DNA from: an uncultured Burkholderiales bacterium
GTDB taxonomy: Bacteria > Pseudomonadota > Gammaproteobacteria > Burkholderiales > Burkholderiaceae_C
Direction: 5' to 3'
Length of the DNA: 64,000 nucleotides
NCBI GenBank assembly: GCA_903932865.1
Contig: CAIZHQ010000007.1
Coordinates: 62,001 to 126,000, forward strand
Shown here: piece after piece, positions 41,151 to 50,062 of the stretch
Layout of the letters: each line of letters opens with the position of its first letter
Position numbering within the stretch: the first letter of the stretch is position 1
The notes under the pieces: generated by a model
What the model was told of the DNA's origin: nothing
Databases searched by the model: none
What the model saw: the letters and a program-made list of their open reading frames with translations, nothing else
Made by a program: the position numbers and the translations under genes

Positions 41151-42478
41151 GTCTGATGGTCGATGTTCACGGCTTGCCCCTGCACCACGGTGTGCGCAAT
41201 CAAGCGCTCATCGCCCAGCACGATCATGGCGAACAGCCATTCGGCCAGGGTTTCGGTTTGTGCGGTGCGCCTGGCTAAAAGGGGCGTGGCCTTGGGGTTG
41301 AGCACCACAAAGTCGGCTTCGCAACCTGGTAACAGGTTGCCCACCTTGCCGTTCAAGTCCAGCGCAGCGGCAGCGCCCGCCGTGTGTTGCCACCACAGGT
41401 GCTCGGGCAAGAGGCTGATGCCCGGGCGTCCCACACTTTGCCGGGCGACGGTGTAGGCCGCATGCATGGTGTGAAACGGGCTGAAGCTGGTGCCGCCGCC
41501 CACATCGCTGGCCAGGCCGTAGCGCAGACCGGCCGCGTCTGAGGCGGGGTAGTCAAAGAAGCCGCTGCCCAGAAACAGGTTGCTGGTGGGGCTGATGGCG
41601 GCGGTAGCCCCTACCTCGGCCATGCGTTGGCGGTCGGTCTCGTCCAGGTGAAGGCAATGCGCGTAAACCGCGCGCTGGCGCAACAGACCTGCGCGGTCGT
41701 ACACATCGAGGTAGCTGCGTGCTTGCGGAAACAGTTCATTCACCCAGCGGATTTCATCGAGGTTCTCCGCCACATGTGACTGGATCCACACGTCGGGAAA
41801 CTGTTGTGCGATCTCGCCCGCGCCGTGCAGTTGGACCGCTGTGCTGGTGGGCGCAAAGCGCGGCGTGATGGCGTAGCCCAGGCGGTCCACGCCGTGCCAG
41901 CGGCGGATCAGGTCTTCGGTCTGGCGCAGGCTCAAGTTGGTGTCGGTGTCGCGCAGGCCATCGGGGCTGTGGCGGTCTTGCAGCACTTTGCCCGTGATCA
42001 TGCGCAGGCGGCGCTTTTGCGCCTCGGTCATGAAGGCTTCGACCGACTCGGGGTGAGCGGTGGCAAAACACAGAGCGGTGGTCACGCCGTGACGCATCAG
42101 CTCGTCCAGAAAGAAGCTGCTCACCTCGTGCGCGTAAGTCGGGTCGGCAAACTGCTTTTCGTGCGGAAAGGTGTAGTGTTCCAGCCAGGGCAGCAGGCCG
42201 TCGGCGGGCGAGCCGATCACATCGGTTTGCGGGTAATGGATGTGCAGATCGACAAAGCCCGGTGCGATGCACAGACCTGGCCAGTGCGTCATGGGCAGGT
42301 CGGGGAATTGCGGGGCCAATTCGCGGTAGGTGCCGATGGCCTGGATGCGCACGATGCCATCGGCGCTTTGAGCAGTGACCAACAGCCCATCGGTTTCGTA
42401 GCGCGGCTTGGGGTTGTGCGGGTCAGCAAACCACAAAAGTCCTGCGCGCCAGCCTTGTAAGTTGGAATGGGAGGTCAT
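41147..42478 (-). CDS. guaD: Guanine deaminase
   Basis: A 443-residue amidohydrolase that converts guanine to xanthine. Zinc ligands lie in PGFVDLHIHYPQTDVIGS. HVAENLDEIRWV, YAHCLHLDETDRQRM and YGLASDVGGGTSFSPFHTM are the later GuaD motifs. The product is the substrate of the xanthine dehydrogenase encoded by the two upstream genes. It is in the same direction as xdhB copy 2 but separated by 105 bases containing an inverted repeat. ATG 42478 gives the family length. Confidence 0.95.
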   Translation of the reverse strand: MTSHSNLQGWRAGLLWFADPHNPKPRYETDGLLVTAQSADGIVRIQAIGTYRELAPQFPDLPMTHWPGLCIAPGFVDLHIHYPQTDVIGSPADGLLPWLEHYTFPHEKQFADPTYAHEVSSFFLDELMRHGVTTALCFATAHPESVEAFMTEAQKRRLRMITGKVLQDRHSPDGLRDTDTNLSLRQTEDLIRRWHGVDRLGYAITPRFAPTSTAVQLHGAGEIAQQFPDVWIQSHVAENLDEIRWVNELFPQARSYLDVYDRAGLLRQRAVYAHCLHLDETDRQRMAEVGATAAISPTSNLFLGSGFFDYPASDAAGLRYGLASDVGGGTSFSPFHTMHAAYTVARQSVGRPGISLLPEHLWWQHTAGAAAALDLNGKVGNLLPGCEADFVVLNPKATPLLARRTAQTETLAEWLFAMIVLGDERLIAHTVVQGQAVNIDHQT

Positions 42479-42524
42479 CGGTCGAACAAGCTGAAGTCAA
42501 GGGGTCAATCGGCTCAAATGAAGG

Positions 42525-42576
42525 GGGATCAGACCCCAGTCAAGGCATTTAATTGGGATCTGACCCCAATTAAATG
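42525..42576. repeat. Repeat/hairpin element between xdhB copy 2 and guaD
   Basis: Two near-identical 14-base words, GGGATC(A/T)GACCCCA, start at 42525 and 42555. The second lies within a perfect inverted repeat whose 12-base arms are 42546-42557 (CATTTAATTGGG) and 42565-42576, with a seven-base loop. It can fold as a strong stem and may act as a terminator or mRNA boundary between the two genes. Similar GGTCTGACCCC-type words are familiar to me from dispersed REP-like repeats of proteobacteria, but I cannot test copy number here. Confidence 0.7.
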
Positions 42577-42583
42577 ATGGCCG

Positions 42584-44893
42584 TCATGGGGCAAGGATAG
42601 CGTGCAGCACACGCTCGGGGGTGGCGGGGGTGTCCAGGTGAATCGGTTTGTGGCCGGGGCGGGTCGCGCCGATGGCGTCTCGCAGGGCCTCGAACACGCT
42701 GATGGCCAGCATAAAGGGCGGCTCGCCCACGGCTTTGCTGTCGCCCACATTGTCTTCGCGGTTGGCCTCGTGCCACAGGTCGATGTTGAGTTGTGCGGGC
42801 ATGTCGGCAGCGGTGGGGATTTTGTAGGTGCTGGCGCCTTTGGTCAGCAATTCGCCCTTGGCGTTCCACACCAGCTCTTCGGTGGTGAGCCAGCCCAGTC
42901 CTTGGGCGAAGCCGCCTTCGATCTGACCGATGTCGATCTCGGGATGCAGCGAATGCCCCACGTCGTGCAGGATGTCGGTGCGCAGCACGCGGTATTCGCC
43001 CGTGAGCGTGTCGATGGCTACTTCGCTGCAGGCCGCGCCATAAGCAAAGTAATAAAACGGCCTGCCGGTCAGTGTCGTGCGGTCGTAGTGGATTTTGGGC
43101 GTGGCGTAAAAGCCGTCGCTCCACAGCTGCACGCGCTGGCCATAGGCGTATTGCACCGCTTCGCTGAAGCTGCGCTGGCGCAGGGGTGTGATGATTTGGC
43201 CGTTTTCAAAACGCACGGCCTCGGCTTGGCACCCATCGGCCTTGGCGATGCATTGGGCAATGTTCTGGCGCACCTGCAACGCGGCGTTTTCGGCAGCGCG
43301 GCCATTGAGGTCGGTGCCGCTGGACGCCGCCGTGGCGCTGGCGTTGGCCACTTGGTCGGTGTCGCTGGCGCTGGCTTGCACTTGGGCGGCAGGTAAGCCC
43401 AGCACACGGGCCACCAGGCCACACACCTTGGTGTGCAGGCCCTGGCCCATTTCGGTGCCGCCGTGGTTCACGCGCACGCTGGCGTCGGTATAGACCGAAA
43501 CCACGGCACCGGCTTGGTTGAATTGCGTGGCGGTGAAGCTGATGCCGAACTTGACCGGCGTGAGGGCCAAGCCTTTTTTGAGCACATGGTTGGACTGGTT
43601 CCACCCGTTGATGGCTTGGCGGCGTTCGCGGTAATCGCAGCGCGCGGCCAGCTGGGTCATCAGCGGGTGCAGGATGTTGTCCTCGATCTTCATGCCGTAA
43701 GGCGTGGTGTCGCGCTTGTTTTCACCATCCGCCACCCCGTACAAATTGGCCATGCGCACATCGAGCGCGTCCAAACCCAAGTGCCGGGCCATGTCGCCCA
43801 TGACGGTCTCGATCAAGAGCACGCCTTGCGGCCCACCAAAGCCGCGAAACGCGGTGTGGCTTTGGGTGTGGGTTTTGCAGCGGTGCGAAGTGACGCACAG
43901 GTCGCTCAGGTAATAAGCGTTGTCGGTGTGGAAGATCGCGCGGTCGGCCACCGGGCCGCTAAGGTCGGCGCTGTGACCGCAGTGCACCAACTGCACCGAG
44001 TCGAGCCCCAGCACCCGGCCTTGTGCGTCAAAGCCCACTTGCCAGTCGTGGCTGAAGGGGTGGCGCTTGCCGGTGATCAGGATGTCGTCGCCACGGTCGA
44101 GTCGCATCTTGACCGGGCGGCCAAACTTGTGCGCGGCCAGCGCGGCCCACACAGCCAAATGTCCGGCCTGCGTTTCTTTGCCGCCAAATCCGCCGCCCAT
44201 GCGCCGACACACCACGCGCACCTGTGACAGCGGGATGTTCAGCGAGTGTGCCACCCAGTGCTGCACCTCACCCGGGTGCTGCGTGCCGCTGTGGATCAGC
44301 CAGTGGCCGTTGTCTTGTGGAATGGCATAAGCGATCTGACTTTCCAAATAGAAGTGCTCTTGCCCACCGATCTCTAAAGTGCCTTGCAGCCGGTGCGGTG
44401 CCTTTTCCAGCGCCTGCGCCGCATCGCCGCGCTGCACCGTGACTGGGGGCAACACAAAGCTGCCCGCTTGCAGGGCCTCGCGGGCATGGAGCAAGGGCGT
44501 GGCTTGTGTGATGTTCAGCCGCATCTGGCGGGCCGCTTGCCGTGCTTGGGTGTGGCTGTGGCCCACCACCAAGCCCATCACCTGGCCCACATGCATGAGC
44601 TGCGGTCCGGCAAATATGGTTTCGTCGTGCACAAAGGTCGCCAGCAGCGGGTCGCCGGGGATGTCTTGTGCTGTGACCGTTCCCATCACACCGGGCGCGG
44701 CCAGCACCAGTTCCAGATCCATGGCAATCAGTTGGGCATTGGCCACCGGGCTCATCATCGGCGCGGCATGCAACGTGCCTTCGACCAGCGGCAAATCGTC
44801 GATGTAACTGGCGCGGCCTTGTACCTGCGCGGTGGCACTTTCGTGGAAGCGGTGGGTGCTATTGCCTTGGGCTGTGGAGGAAGGCGTTTTCAT
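42584..44893 (-). CDS. xdhB: Xanthine dehydrogenase molybdenum-binding subunit, copy 2
   Basis: A 769-residue molybdopterin subunit. Motifs are GGQEHFYLESQIAY (canonical His here, Gln in copy 1), RRMGGGFGGKETQAG, TAFRGFGGPQGVLLIE, NHGGTEMGQGL and GEPPFML. Order and spacing match copy 1, but identity is far from complete, so this is an old paralogue or was acquired separately. It starts within the last four bases of xdhA copy 2. In-frame sequence upstream of ATG 44893 is the shadow of xdhA. guaD downstream supplies xanthine. Confidence 0.96.
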   Translation of the reverse strand: MKTPSSTAQGNSTHRFHESATAQVQGRASYIDDLPLVEGTLHAAPMMSPVANAQLIAMDLELVLAAPGVMGTVTAQDIPGDPLLATFVHDETIFAGPQLMHVGQVMGLVVGHSHTQARQAARQMRLNITQATPLLHAREALQAGSFVLPPVTVQRGDAAQALEKAPHRLQGTLEIGGQEHFYLESQIAYAIPQDNGHWLIHSGTQHPGEVQHWVAHSLNIPLSQVRVVCRRMGGGFGGKETQAGHLAVWAALAAHKFGRPVKMRLDRGDDILITGKRHPFSHDWQVGFDAQGRVLGLDSVQLVHCGHSADLSGPVADRAIFHTDNAYYLSDLCVTSHRCKTHTQSHTAFRGFGGPQGVLLIETVMGDMARHLGLDALDVRMANLYGVADGENKRDTTPYGMKIEDNILHPLMTQLAARCDYRERRQAINGWNQSNHVLKKGLALTPVKFGISFTATQFNQAGAVVSVYTDASVRVNHGGTEMGQGLHTKVCGLVARVLGLPAAQVQASASDTDQVANASATAASSGTDLNGRAAENAALQVRQNIAQCIAKADGCQAEAVRFENGQIITPLRQRSFSEAVQYAYGQRVQLWSDGFYATPKIHYDRTTLTGRPFYYFAYGAACSEVAIDTLTGEYRVLRTDILHDVGHSLHPEIDIGQIEGGFAQGLGWLTTEELVWNAKGELLTKGASTYKIPTAADMPAQLNIDLWHEANREDNVGDSKAVGEPPFMLAISVFEALRDAIGATRPGHKPIHLDTPATPERVLHAILAP

Positions 44894-46380
44894 GCCAGAG
44901 CCTCCAGTCGAACGGTGTTGTGCTCCGTGCTCTCCAGCCAGGCGCGGCGCAGCAGTTGCCCCAGAATCTGGCGGCGGTAATCGGCGCTGGCGCGCAAATC
45001 GCTGAGCGGTGAAAACTCCTGTGCGATGGCACGTTGTGCCGCTGCCAAAGTGACTTCGCTCCAAGGCTGGCCGATGAGCGTGGCTTCGGTCTGCAACGCC
45101 CGTGTGGGCGTGGCGGCCACACCGCCTGCGCCGATGCGAGCTGCGGTGACGTGAGCATCTTGCACATGCAGTTGCACCGCCAGGCACACGGCCGAGATGT
45201 CGTCTTCCTGCCGCTTGGACACCTTGTAAGCGCCCAACCATTCGCCTTGGGCGGGGCGAGGCACCACCACCCAGGCCAGCACCTCGTCGGCGGCCAAAAG
45301 GCTTTGGCGGTAGCCGGTGTAAAACCGGTCCAGGGGCACATGGCGGTGCACCGCTCGGCCCTTCCTCCAGGCCATCAGCACCACCTGTGCGCCGAGTGCG
45401 ATGAGCAGCGGCATGCTGTCGCCAATCGGTGAGCCGTTGGCCACATTGCCGCCCAAGGTGCCCGACTGGCGCACCGGCCATCCCGCAAAGCGCTCGCCAA
45501 ACGGCATGATCACCGGCCGGTCAGCGGCCAGCGCTTCAAAAGCGTCCTGCAAATTGACGGCTGCGCCGATGGCGATGTGTTGTGGGTAATGCACCACCCG
45601 GCGCAGCTCGGCCACGCGGGTCAGGTCAATGATCTGCGGGAGGCGGCGCAGGCCTTGTGTGAGCCAGAGCCCCGCATCGGTGGCCCCGGCGATCAATTGC
45701 GCTGTCGGGTGTTGACTTCGGGCTTGCAGCAAGGCGGGCAGGGTGCTGGGGCGCAGGTAGTTAGCTCCGGTTTTTTCGGTGTCCGCCAACTTTTGCAGTG
45801 CGGCCACGATGGCTTTTTCGTCGACGGCCTGCCCAGGCTCCGCGCGCAGGCTGCACGCCGCTTGCACGATGGGCCGGTAGCCGGTGCAGCGGCACAGGTT
45901 GCCCGACAGGGCTTGGTGGGCGCTGTGGCTGTCCACGGCCTGGCCATGCGCCACCGTGCGCTGGTACAGCGCAAACAAGCTCATCACAAAACCGGGCGTG
46001 CAAAAGCCGCATTGCGAGCCGTGGCACGCCACCATGGCTTGCTGCACCGGGTGCAACGTGCCATTGGGCTGAGCCAAATCGGCAGCCGTCCACAGCGCCA
46101 TGCCGTCGATCGCGTGCGCAGGTTTGATGCAGCTGTTGACGGCGTGGTAATGCAAATGCCCGTCCACCGCCTCGGCCACCACCACGGTGCAAGCCCCGCA
46201 GTCGCCCGCCGCGCAGCCTTCTTTGGAGGCGGTCAGGCGCAGGTCCTCGCGCAACAGGTCGAGCAGGGTGCGGTCTGGTGGTACATTGCCCAGACTCATC
46301 ACTTCACCGCGATGCCATAACCGCAACGCACTGGACGCCAGCGGTACAAATTTCAGAGGAGAGACAAGCGTTTTTGACAT
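44890..46380 (-). CDS. xdhA: Xanthine dehydrogenase small subunit, copy 2
   Basis: A 496-residue iron-sulfur/FAD subunit. The first [2Fe-2S] centre is EGCAAGDCGAC (C56, C61, C64) with C84. The second is SQCGFCTPG (C124, C127) and NLCRCTGYRP (C163, C165). The FAD domain contains AGATDAGLWLTQGL and TLGGNVANGSPIGD. The N-terminus is about ten residues longer than copy 1 (SPLKFVPLASSALRLWHRGE). It is the first gene of the xdhA-xdhB-guaD run and is divergent from a LysR gene, its likely regulator, across an 85-base region with a palindrome. Confidence 0.96.
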   Translation of the reverse strand: MSKTLVSPLKFVPLASSALRLWHRGEVMSLGNVPPDRTLLDLLREDLRLTASKEGCAAGDCGACTVVVAEAVDGHLHYHAVNSCIKPAHAIDGMALWTAADLAQPNGTLHPVQQAMVACHGSQCGFCTPGFVMSLFALYQRTVAHGQAVDSHSAHQALSGNLCRCTGYRPIVQAACSLRAEPGQAVDEKAIVAALQKLADTEKTGANYLRPSTLPALLQARSQHPTAQLIAGATDAGLWLTQGLRRLPQIIDLTRVAELRRVVHYPQHIAIGAAVNLQDAFEALAADRPVIMPFGERFAGWPVRQSGTLGGNVANGSPIGDSMPLLIALGAQVVLMAWRKGRAVHRHVPLDRFYTGYRQSLLAADEVLAWVVVPRPAQGEWLGAYKVSKRQEDDISAVCLAVQLHVQDAHVTAARIGAGGVAATPTRALQTEATLIGQPWSEVTLAAAQRAIAQEFSPLSDLRASADYRRQILGQLLRRAWLESTEHNTVRLEALA

Positions 46381-46396
46381 GGCCGATGTGTCTTTG

Positions 46397-46412
46397 AGGA
46401 TCGAATGATCCT
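46397..46412. promoter_or_regulatory. Palindrome between xdhA copy 2 and the LysR gene
   Basis: The arms AGGATC and GATCCT flank GAAT, and a further CTAGGAT half-site follows. It lies 17 bases before the xdhA start and 54 bases before the LysR start. It is a candidate binding site for the divergent LysR protein. Confidence 0.45.
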
Positions 46413-46465
46413 AGGATAAACCCGGGGTTCACCTATGGGCAAATCGCCATAACGCTTATCTGAAA

Positions 46466-47434
46466 ATGAATATGAAGCAAGCGCATCTTTTCGACAAGAT
46501 CGATCTTCAACTCATTCGGACCCTCCACACCTTGTTGATCGAACGCAGTGTTTCCAAAACCGCCATGCGACTGGGGCAGCAGCAGCCTGCCGTGTCGGTG
46601 GCGCTCAAGCGCCTGCGCGAGTTGACTGGCGACCCGATTTTGGTGCGCGCAGGCACCGGCATGGTGCCCACCGATGTGGGCCTGCAGATGTTGGGGCCGG
46701 TCTCGCAAATTTTAAAGTCTGCCGAAAGCCTGTTTTCGCCAATTCGGGTGTTCGATCCGGCCCATGCCTGCGAGACCTTTCGCATCGCCGCCAGCGACAC
46801 GCTGGACCCTTTGTTTTTGCCCGCGCTCATGGCGCGCATCAAATCACTCGCTCCCGGTTGCGGGGTCGAGGTGCATGCGCTGTCGGGCCAAGCCCAATAC
46901 GCACACGACCTGGGCCAGGGCCTGATTGACGTGGTCATTGGCAATTGGGCCCAGCCCAGCGAAGAGCTGCACCGCGCCCAGTTGTTTGAAGACGATGTGA
47001 TGTGTTTGGTCAGCAGCAAGCACCCGGCGGTGCGGCGTGGCTGGTCGCAAGACGACTGGCTGGCCTGTGAGCACATTGCGCCCACCCCGGCTTATCCCGG
47101 CTGGCGCGGCGTGATCGACGAGCACCTGGACCGGTTGAACCTGTCGCGCCACATCACCGCGCGCTGCGCCCACTTTGGCCTGATGCCGCGCATGGTGGCA
47201 TCGAGTTTGCTTGTGCTGACCACGGGCCGCCAGTATTGCCAGCGCTTTTTGCGGGGCGCTGAATCGCAGGGTGGTTTGGCCCTGCTGCCTTGCCCGGTGC
47301 CGTTTCCCAAGATGGTTTATTACCAGCTGTGGCACGAACGCAGCCACAGCTCGGCCGCTGCCAAATGGTTGCGGGAACAGGTGAAAATCAGCGCTGACCA
47401 ATTGCCCCATCCCCAAAATTTCAACATGACATGA
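46466..47434 (+). CDS. LysR-family regulator of the second purine block
   Basis: A 322-residue LysR protein of the NodD/NahR-like branch: FDKIDLQLIRTLHTLLIERSV, then a recognition helix with RLGQQQPAVSVALKRLREL and VRAGTGMVPTDVG. The effector domain follows. It is divergent from xdhA-xdhB-guaD and overlaps by four bases with the ABC transporter ATPase gene, so it sits between a purine-oxidising operon and a purine/nucleoside importer and probably controls both. A purine ligand is inferred. ATG 46472 is an alternative start. Confidence 0.9.
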   Translation: MNMKQAHLFDKIDLQLIRTLHTLLIERSVSKTAMRLGQQQPAVSVALKRLRELTGDPILVRAGTGMVPTDVGLQMLGPVSQILKSAESLFSPIRVFDPAHACETFRIAASDTLDPLFLPALMARIKSLAPGCGVEVHALSGQAQYAHDLGQGLIDVVIGNWAQPSEELHRAQLFEDDVMCLVSSKHPAVRRGWSQDDWLACEHIAPTPAYPGWRGVIDEHLDRLNLSRHITARCAHFGLMPRMVASSLLVLTTGRQYCQRFLRGAESQGGLALLPCPVPFPKMVYYQLWHERSHSSAAAKWLREQVKISADQLPHPQNFNMT

Positions 47435-48987
47435 CCACCCCTCTTTTGTCTTTGCAAGGCATCACCAAACGCTACCCCGGCGTGGTGGCCAACCAGGGCG
47501 TGTCGCTGACTGTGATGCCTGGCCAGGCCCATGCCGTGCTGGGTGAAAACGGCGCGGGCAAATCCACGCTGATGAAAATCATTTACGGCTCGGTCAAGCC
47601 CGACGAGGGTCAGGTGTTTTTCAAGGGTCAACCGGTCAGCATCCGCAACCCGCAAGAAGCGCGCAAGCTGGGCATCAGCATGGTGTTCCAGCATTTCAGC
47701 CTGTTTGACACGCTGACAGTGGCCGAGAATGTGTGGCTGGGATTGGACAAAACCCTGAGCCTGGCCGAAGTGACCGAGCGCATCGTGGCCAAGGCCAGCG
47801 AATACGGCCTGGACCTGGAGCCCGAGCGCCCGGTGCACACCCTGAGTGTGGGCGAGATGCAGCGGGTGGAGATCATCCGCGCCTTGTTGACCGAACCCAA
47901 GCTTTTGATTTTGGACGAGCCGACTTCGGTGCTCACTCCACAAGCGGTGGAGAAGTTGTTTGTGGTGCTGCACAAGCTGGTCAGCCAGGGCGTCAGCATT
48001 TTGTACATCTCGCACAAGCTGCACGAGATTCGGGCGCTGTGCAGCGCCTGCACCGTACTGCGTGGTGGCAAGCTGACCGGCGTGTGCGACCCGCGTGAAG
48101 AGTCCAACGCCAGTTTGAGTCGCCTGATGATCGGGGCCGAGCCACCGGCTTTGCACCATGTGGCCCGCGAGCCGGGTGCGGTGGTGTTGTCGGTCAAGGG
48201 CCTGAGCTTGACGCGGCAAGACCCGTTTGGGGTGGACCTGGTCGGCATGGATTTGCAGGTGCGTGCGGGCGAGGTGGTGGGCCTGGCGGGCGTGTCGGGC
48301 AACGGCCAAAAAGAATTGATGTGGACTTTGTCGGGCGAAGACACCCGGGCGGGCTTGCAGTGCGGCGCTGCCAGCGTGAGCTTGTTGGGCCAGCCAGTGG
48401 CGGCCCTGGGGCCGGTGCCGCGCAGGCAACTGGGCCTGCACTTTGTGCCCGAAGAGCGGTTGGGGCGGGGCGCTGTGCCCTCGCTCAGCTTGTCGCAAAA
48501 CCTGCTGCTCACGCGCAGCGAAGCCGTGGGCGCGGGCGGTTGGGTCCGCATGGGGGCGTTGGCCGATCAAGCACGCGGCATCATCGATCGCTTTAAGGTC
48601 AAGGCCGCTGGACCGCAGGCGCCTGCGCAGTCGCTGTCGGGCGGCAATTTGCAAAAGTTCATTGTGGGGCGAGAGATCAGCGCGACCCCGAAGCTGCTCA
48701 TCGTCTCGCAACCCACTTGGGGCGTGGACGTGGGCGCGGCGGCGCAAATTCGTGCCGAAATTTTGGCCTTGCGCGACGCGGGCTGCGCGGTGCTGGTAGT
48801 CAGTGAGGAGTTGGAAGAATTGTTCGAGTTGTCTGACCGATTGCATGTGATCGCCAAGGGCCGTTTGTCGCCCTCGGTGGCGCGCACCGAGGCCACGGTG
48901 GAACGCATGGGCGAGTGGATGAGTGGATTGTGGCCCGACGCCCAAGCCCATGGTCAAGTCCAGGAGACGCAGCATGCTCAAGCTTGA
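47431..48987 (+). CDS. BMP-type nucleoside/purine ABC transporter, tandem ATPase
   Basis: A 518-residue double ATPase. Domain 1 has Walker A GENGAGKST, signature LSVGEMQRVEI and Walker B LLILDEPTSVL. Domain 2 (from about residue 255) has a degenerate Walker A region (GVSGNGQKE), signature LSGGNLQKFIVGREI and Walker B LLIVSQPTWGVDVG. The half-degenerate second site is standard for the YufO/RbsA type. It energises the two permeases encoded next. Start ATG 47431 overlaps the LysR stop. Confidence 0.94.
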   Translation: MTTPLLSLQGITKRYPGVVANQGVSLTVMPGQAHAVLGENGAGKSTLMKIIYGSVKPDEGQVFFKGQPVSIRNPQEARKLGISMVFQHFSLFDTLTVAENVWLGLDKTLSLAEVTERIVAKASEYGLDLEPERPVHTLSVGEMQRVEIIRALLTEPKLLILDEPTSVLTPQAVEKLFVVLHKLVSQGVSILYISHKLHEIRALCSACTVLRGGKLTGVCDPREESNASLSRLMIGAEPPALHHVAREPGAVVLSVKGLSLTRQDPFGVDLVGMDLQVRAGEVVGLAGVSGNGQKELMWTLSGEDTRAGLQCGAASVSLLGQPVAALGPVPRRQLGLHFVPEERLGRGAVPSLSLSQNLLLTRSEAVGAGGWVRMGALADQARGIIDRFKVKAAGPQAPAQSLSGGNLQKFIVGREISATPKLLIVSQPTWGVDVGAAAQIRAEILALRDAGCAVLVVSEELEELFELSDRLHVIAKGRLSPSVARTEATVERMGEWMSGLWPDAQAHGQVQETQHAQA

Positions 48988-50062
48988 AATGCGGCCGCAG
49001 GCCTCGCGCCTGTGGACTTATGCGTCGCCCGTGTTGGCGCTGGTGCTCACGGTGCTGCTGGGTGTGGCGCTGTTCATGGCGCTGGGCAAAGACCCGGTGC
49101 GCGGACTTCAAATGTTCTTTTGGGAGCCCATCAAAAGTGGCTACGCCTTGGGCGAGTTGATGGTCAAGGCCACGCCTTTGCTCATCATCGCTTTGGGTTT
49201 GTCGGTGTGCTTCCGGTCCAACGTGTGGAACATCGGAGCCGAAGGGCAGTTTGTCATTGGCGCGGTGTGCGCCGGGGGCATGGCGCTGCTGGCGGACAAA
49301 GACACGGGCCGCTGGATCGTGCTGGCGGTGTTGCTGGCGGGCGTGCTGGGCGGCATGTTGTGGGCGGGCCTCACGGCGCTGCTGCGCGACCGTTTCAATG
49401 CCAACGAAATTCTGGTCAGCCTGATGCTGGTGTATGTGGCCGACATGGTGCTGAGTTATTTGGTCTATGGCCCCTGGAAAGACCCGGCGGGTTTCAACTT
49501 TCCGCAGTCCAAAACTTTCGAGGCGGTCACGCAGATCCCGCGTTTGATGGACGGCTCGCGCGTCAGCGTGGGCTTGTTGATGGCGCTGTTAGGGGCGGGC
49601 TTGTTGTGGGTGTTTTTGTTCCGTACCCGTGCCGGTTTTGCCCAGCAAGTGGGCGGACTGGCCCCGGCGGCGGCGCGCTATGCCGGTTTTTCTTCGCGCA
49701 AGGCGCTGTGGGTGGCGCTGCTCACGTCGGGAGGGGCGGCGGGTTTGGCGGGTGCGTTGGAAGTGGCCGGGCCCATCGGGCAGCTCACGCCTTATGTGCC
49801 TGCGGGTTACGGGTTTGCCGCGATCATCGTGGCCTTTGTCGGGCGTTTGCACCCGGCGGGCATGGTGCTGTCTGCGGTGTTGATGAGCATGTTTTACATC
49901 GGCGGCGAGTTGGCCCAATCGCGCCTGGGGCTGCCCAAGTCGATCACCGGCGTGTTCCAGGGTTTGCTGCTGTTTTGTTTGTTGGCGTGTGACACGCTGG
50001 TGGCCTACCGCTTGCGCTGGGTAGCTGCCGACAGTTCAGCGCCAAAGAGAGGAGGTGTGTGA
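48974..50062 (+). CDS. BMP-type ABC transporter permease 1
   Basis: A 362-residue permease (YufP-like) with eight to ten helices. Family segments are TPLLIIALGLSVCFRSNVWNIGAEGQF, FNANEILVSLMLVYVADMVLSYL and VAGPIGQLTPYVPAGYGFAAIIVAF. ATG 48974 has CAGGAG seven bases upstream and overlaps the ATPase gene by 14 bases. Its TGA shares one base with the ATG of permease 2, so the operon is translationally coupled throughout. Confidence 0.94.
   Translation: MLKLEMRPQASRLWTYASPVLALVLTVLLGVALFMALGKDPVRGLQMFFWEPIKSGYALGELMVKATPLLIIALGLSVCFRSNVWNIGAEGQFVIGAVCAGGMALLADKDTGRWIVLAVLLAGVLGGMLWAGLTALLRDRFNANEILVSLMLVYVADMVLSYLVYGPWKDPAGFNFPQSKTFEAVTQIPRLMDGSRVSVGLLMALLGAGLLWVFLFRTRAGFAQQVGGLAPAAARYAGFSSRKALWVALLTSGGAAGLAGALEVAGPIGQLTPYVPAGYGFAAIIVAFVGRLHPAGMVLSAVLMSMFYIGGELAQSRLGLPKSITGVFQGLLLFCLLACDTLVAYRLRWVAADSSAPKRGGV

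Noticed and set aside
44894..45481. In-frame 5' extension of xdhB copy 2 by about 196 codons
   Set aside because: The extension overlaps xdhA copy 2 in another frame; ATG 44893 gives the family N-terminus and a normal four-base overlap.
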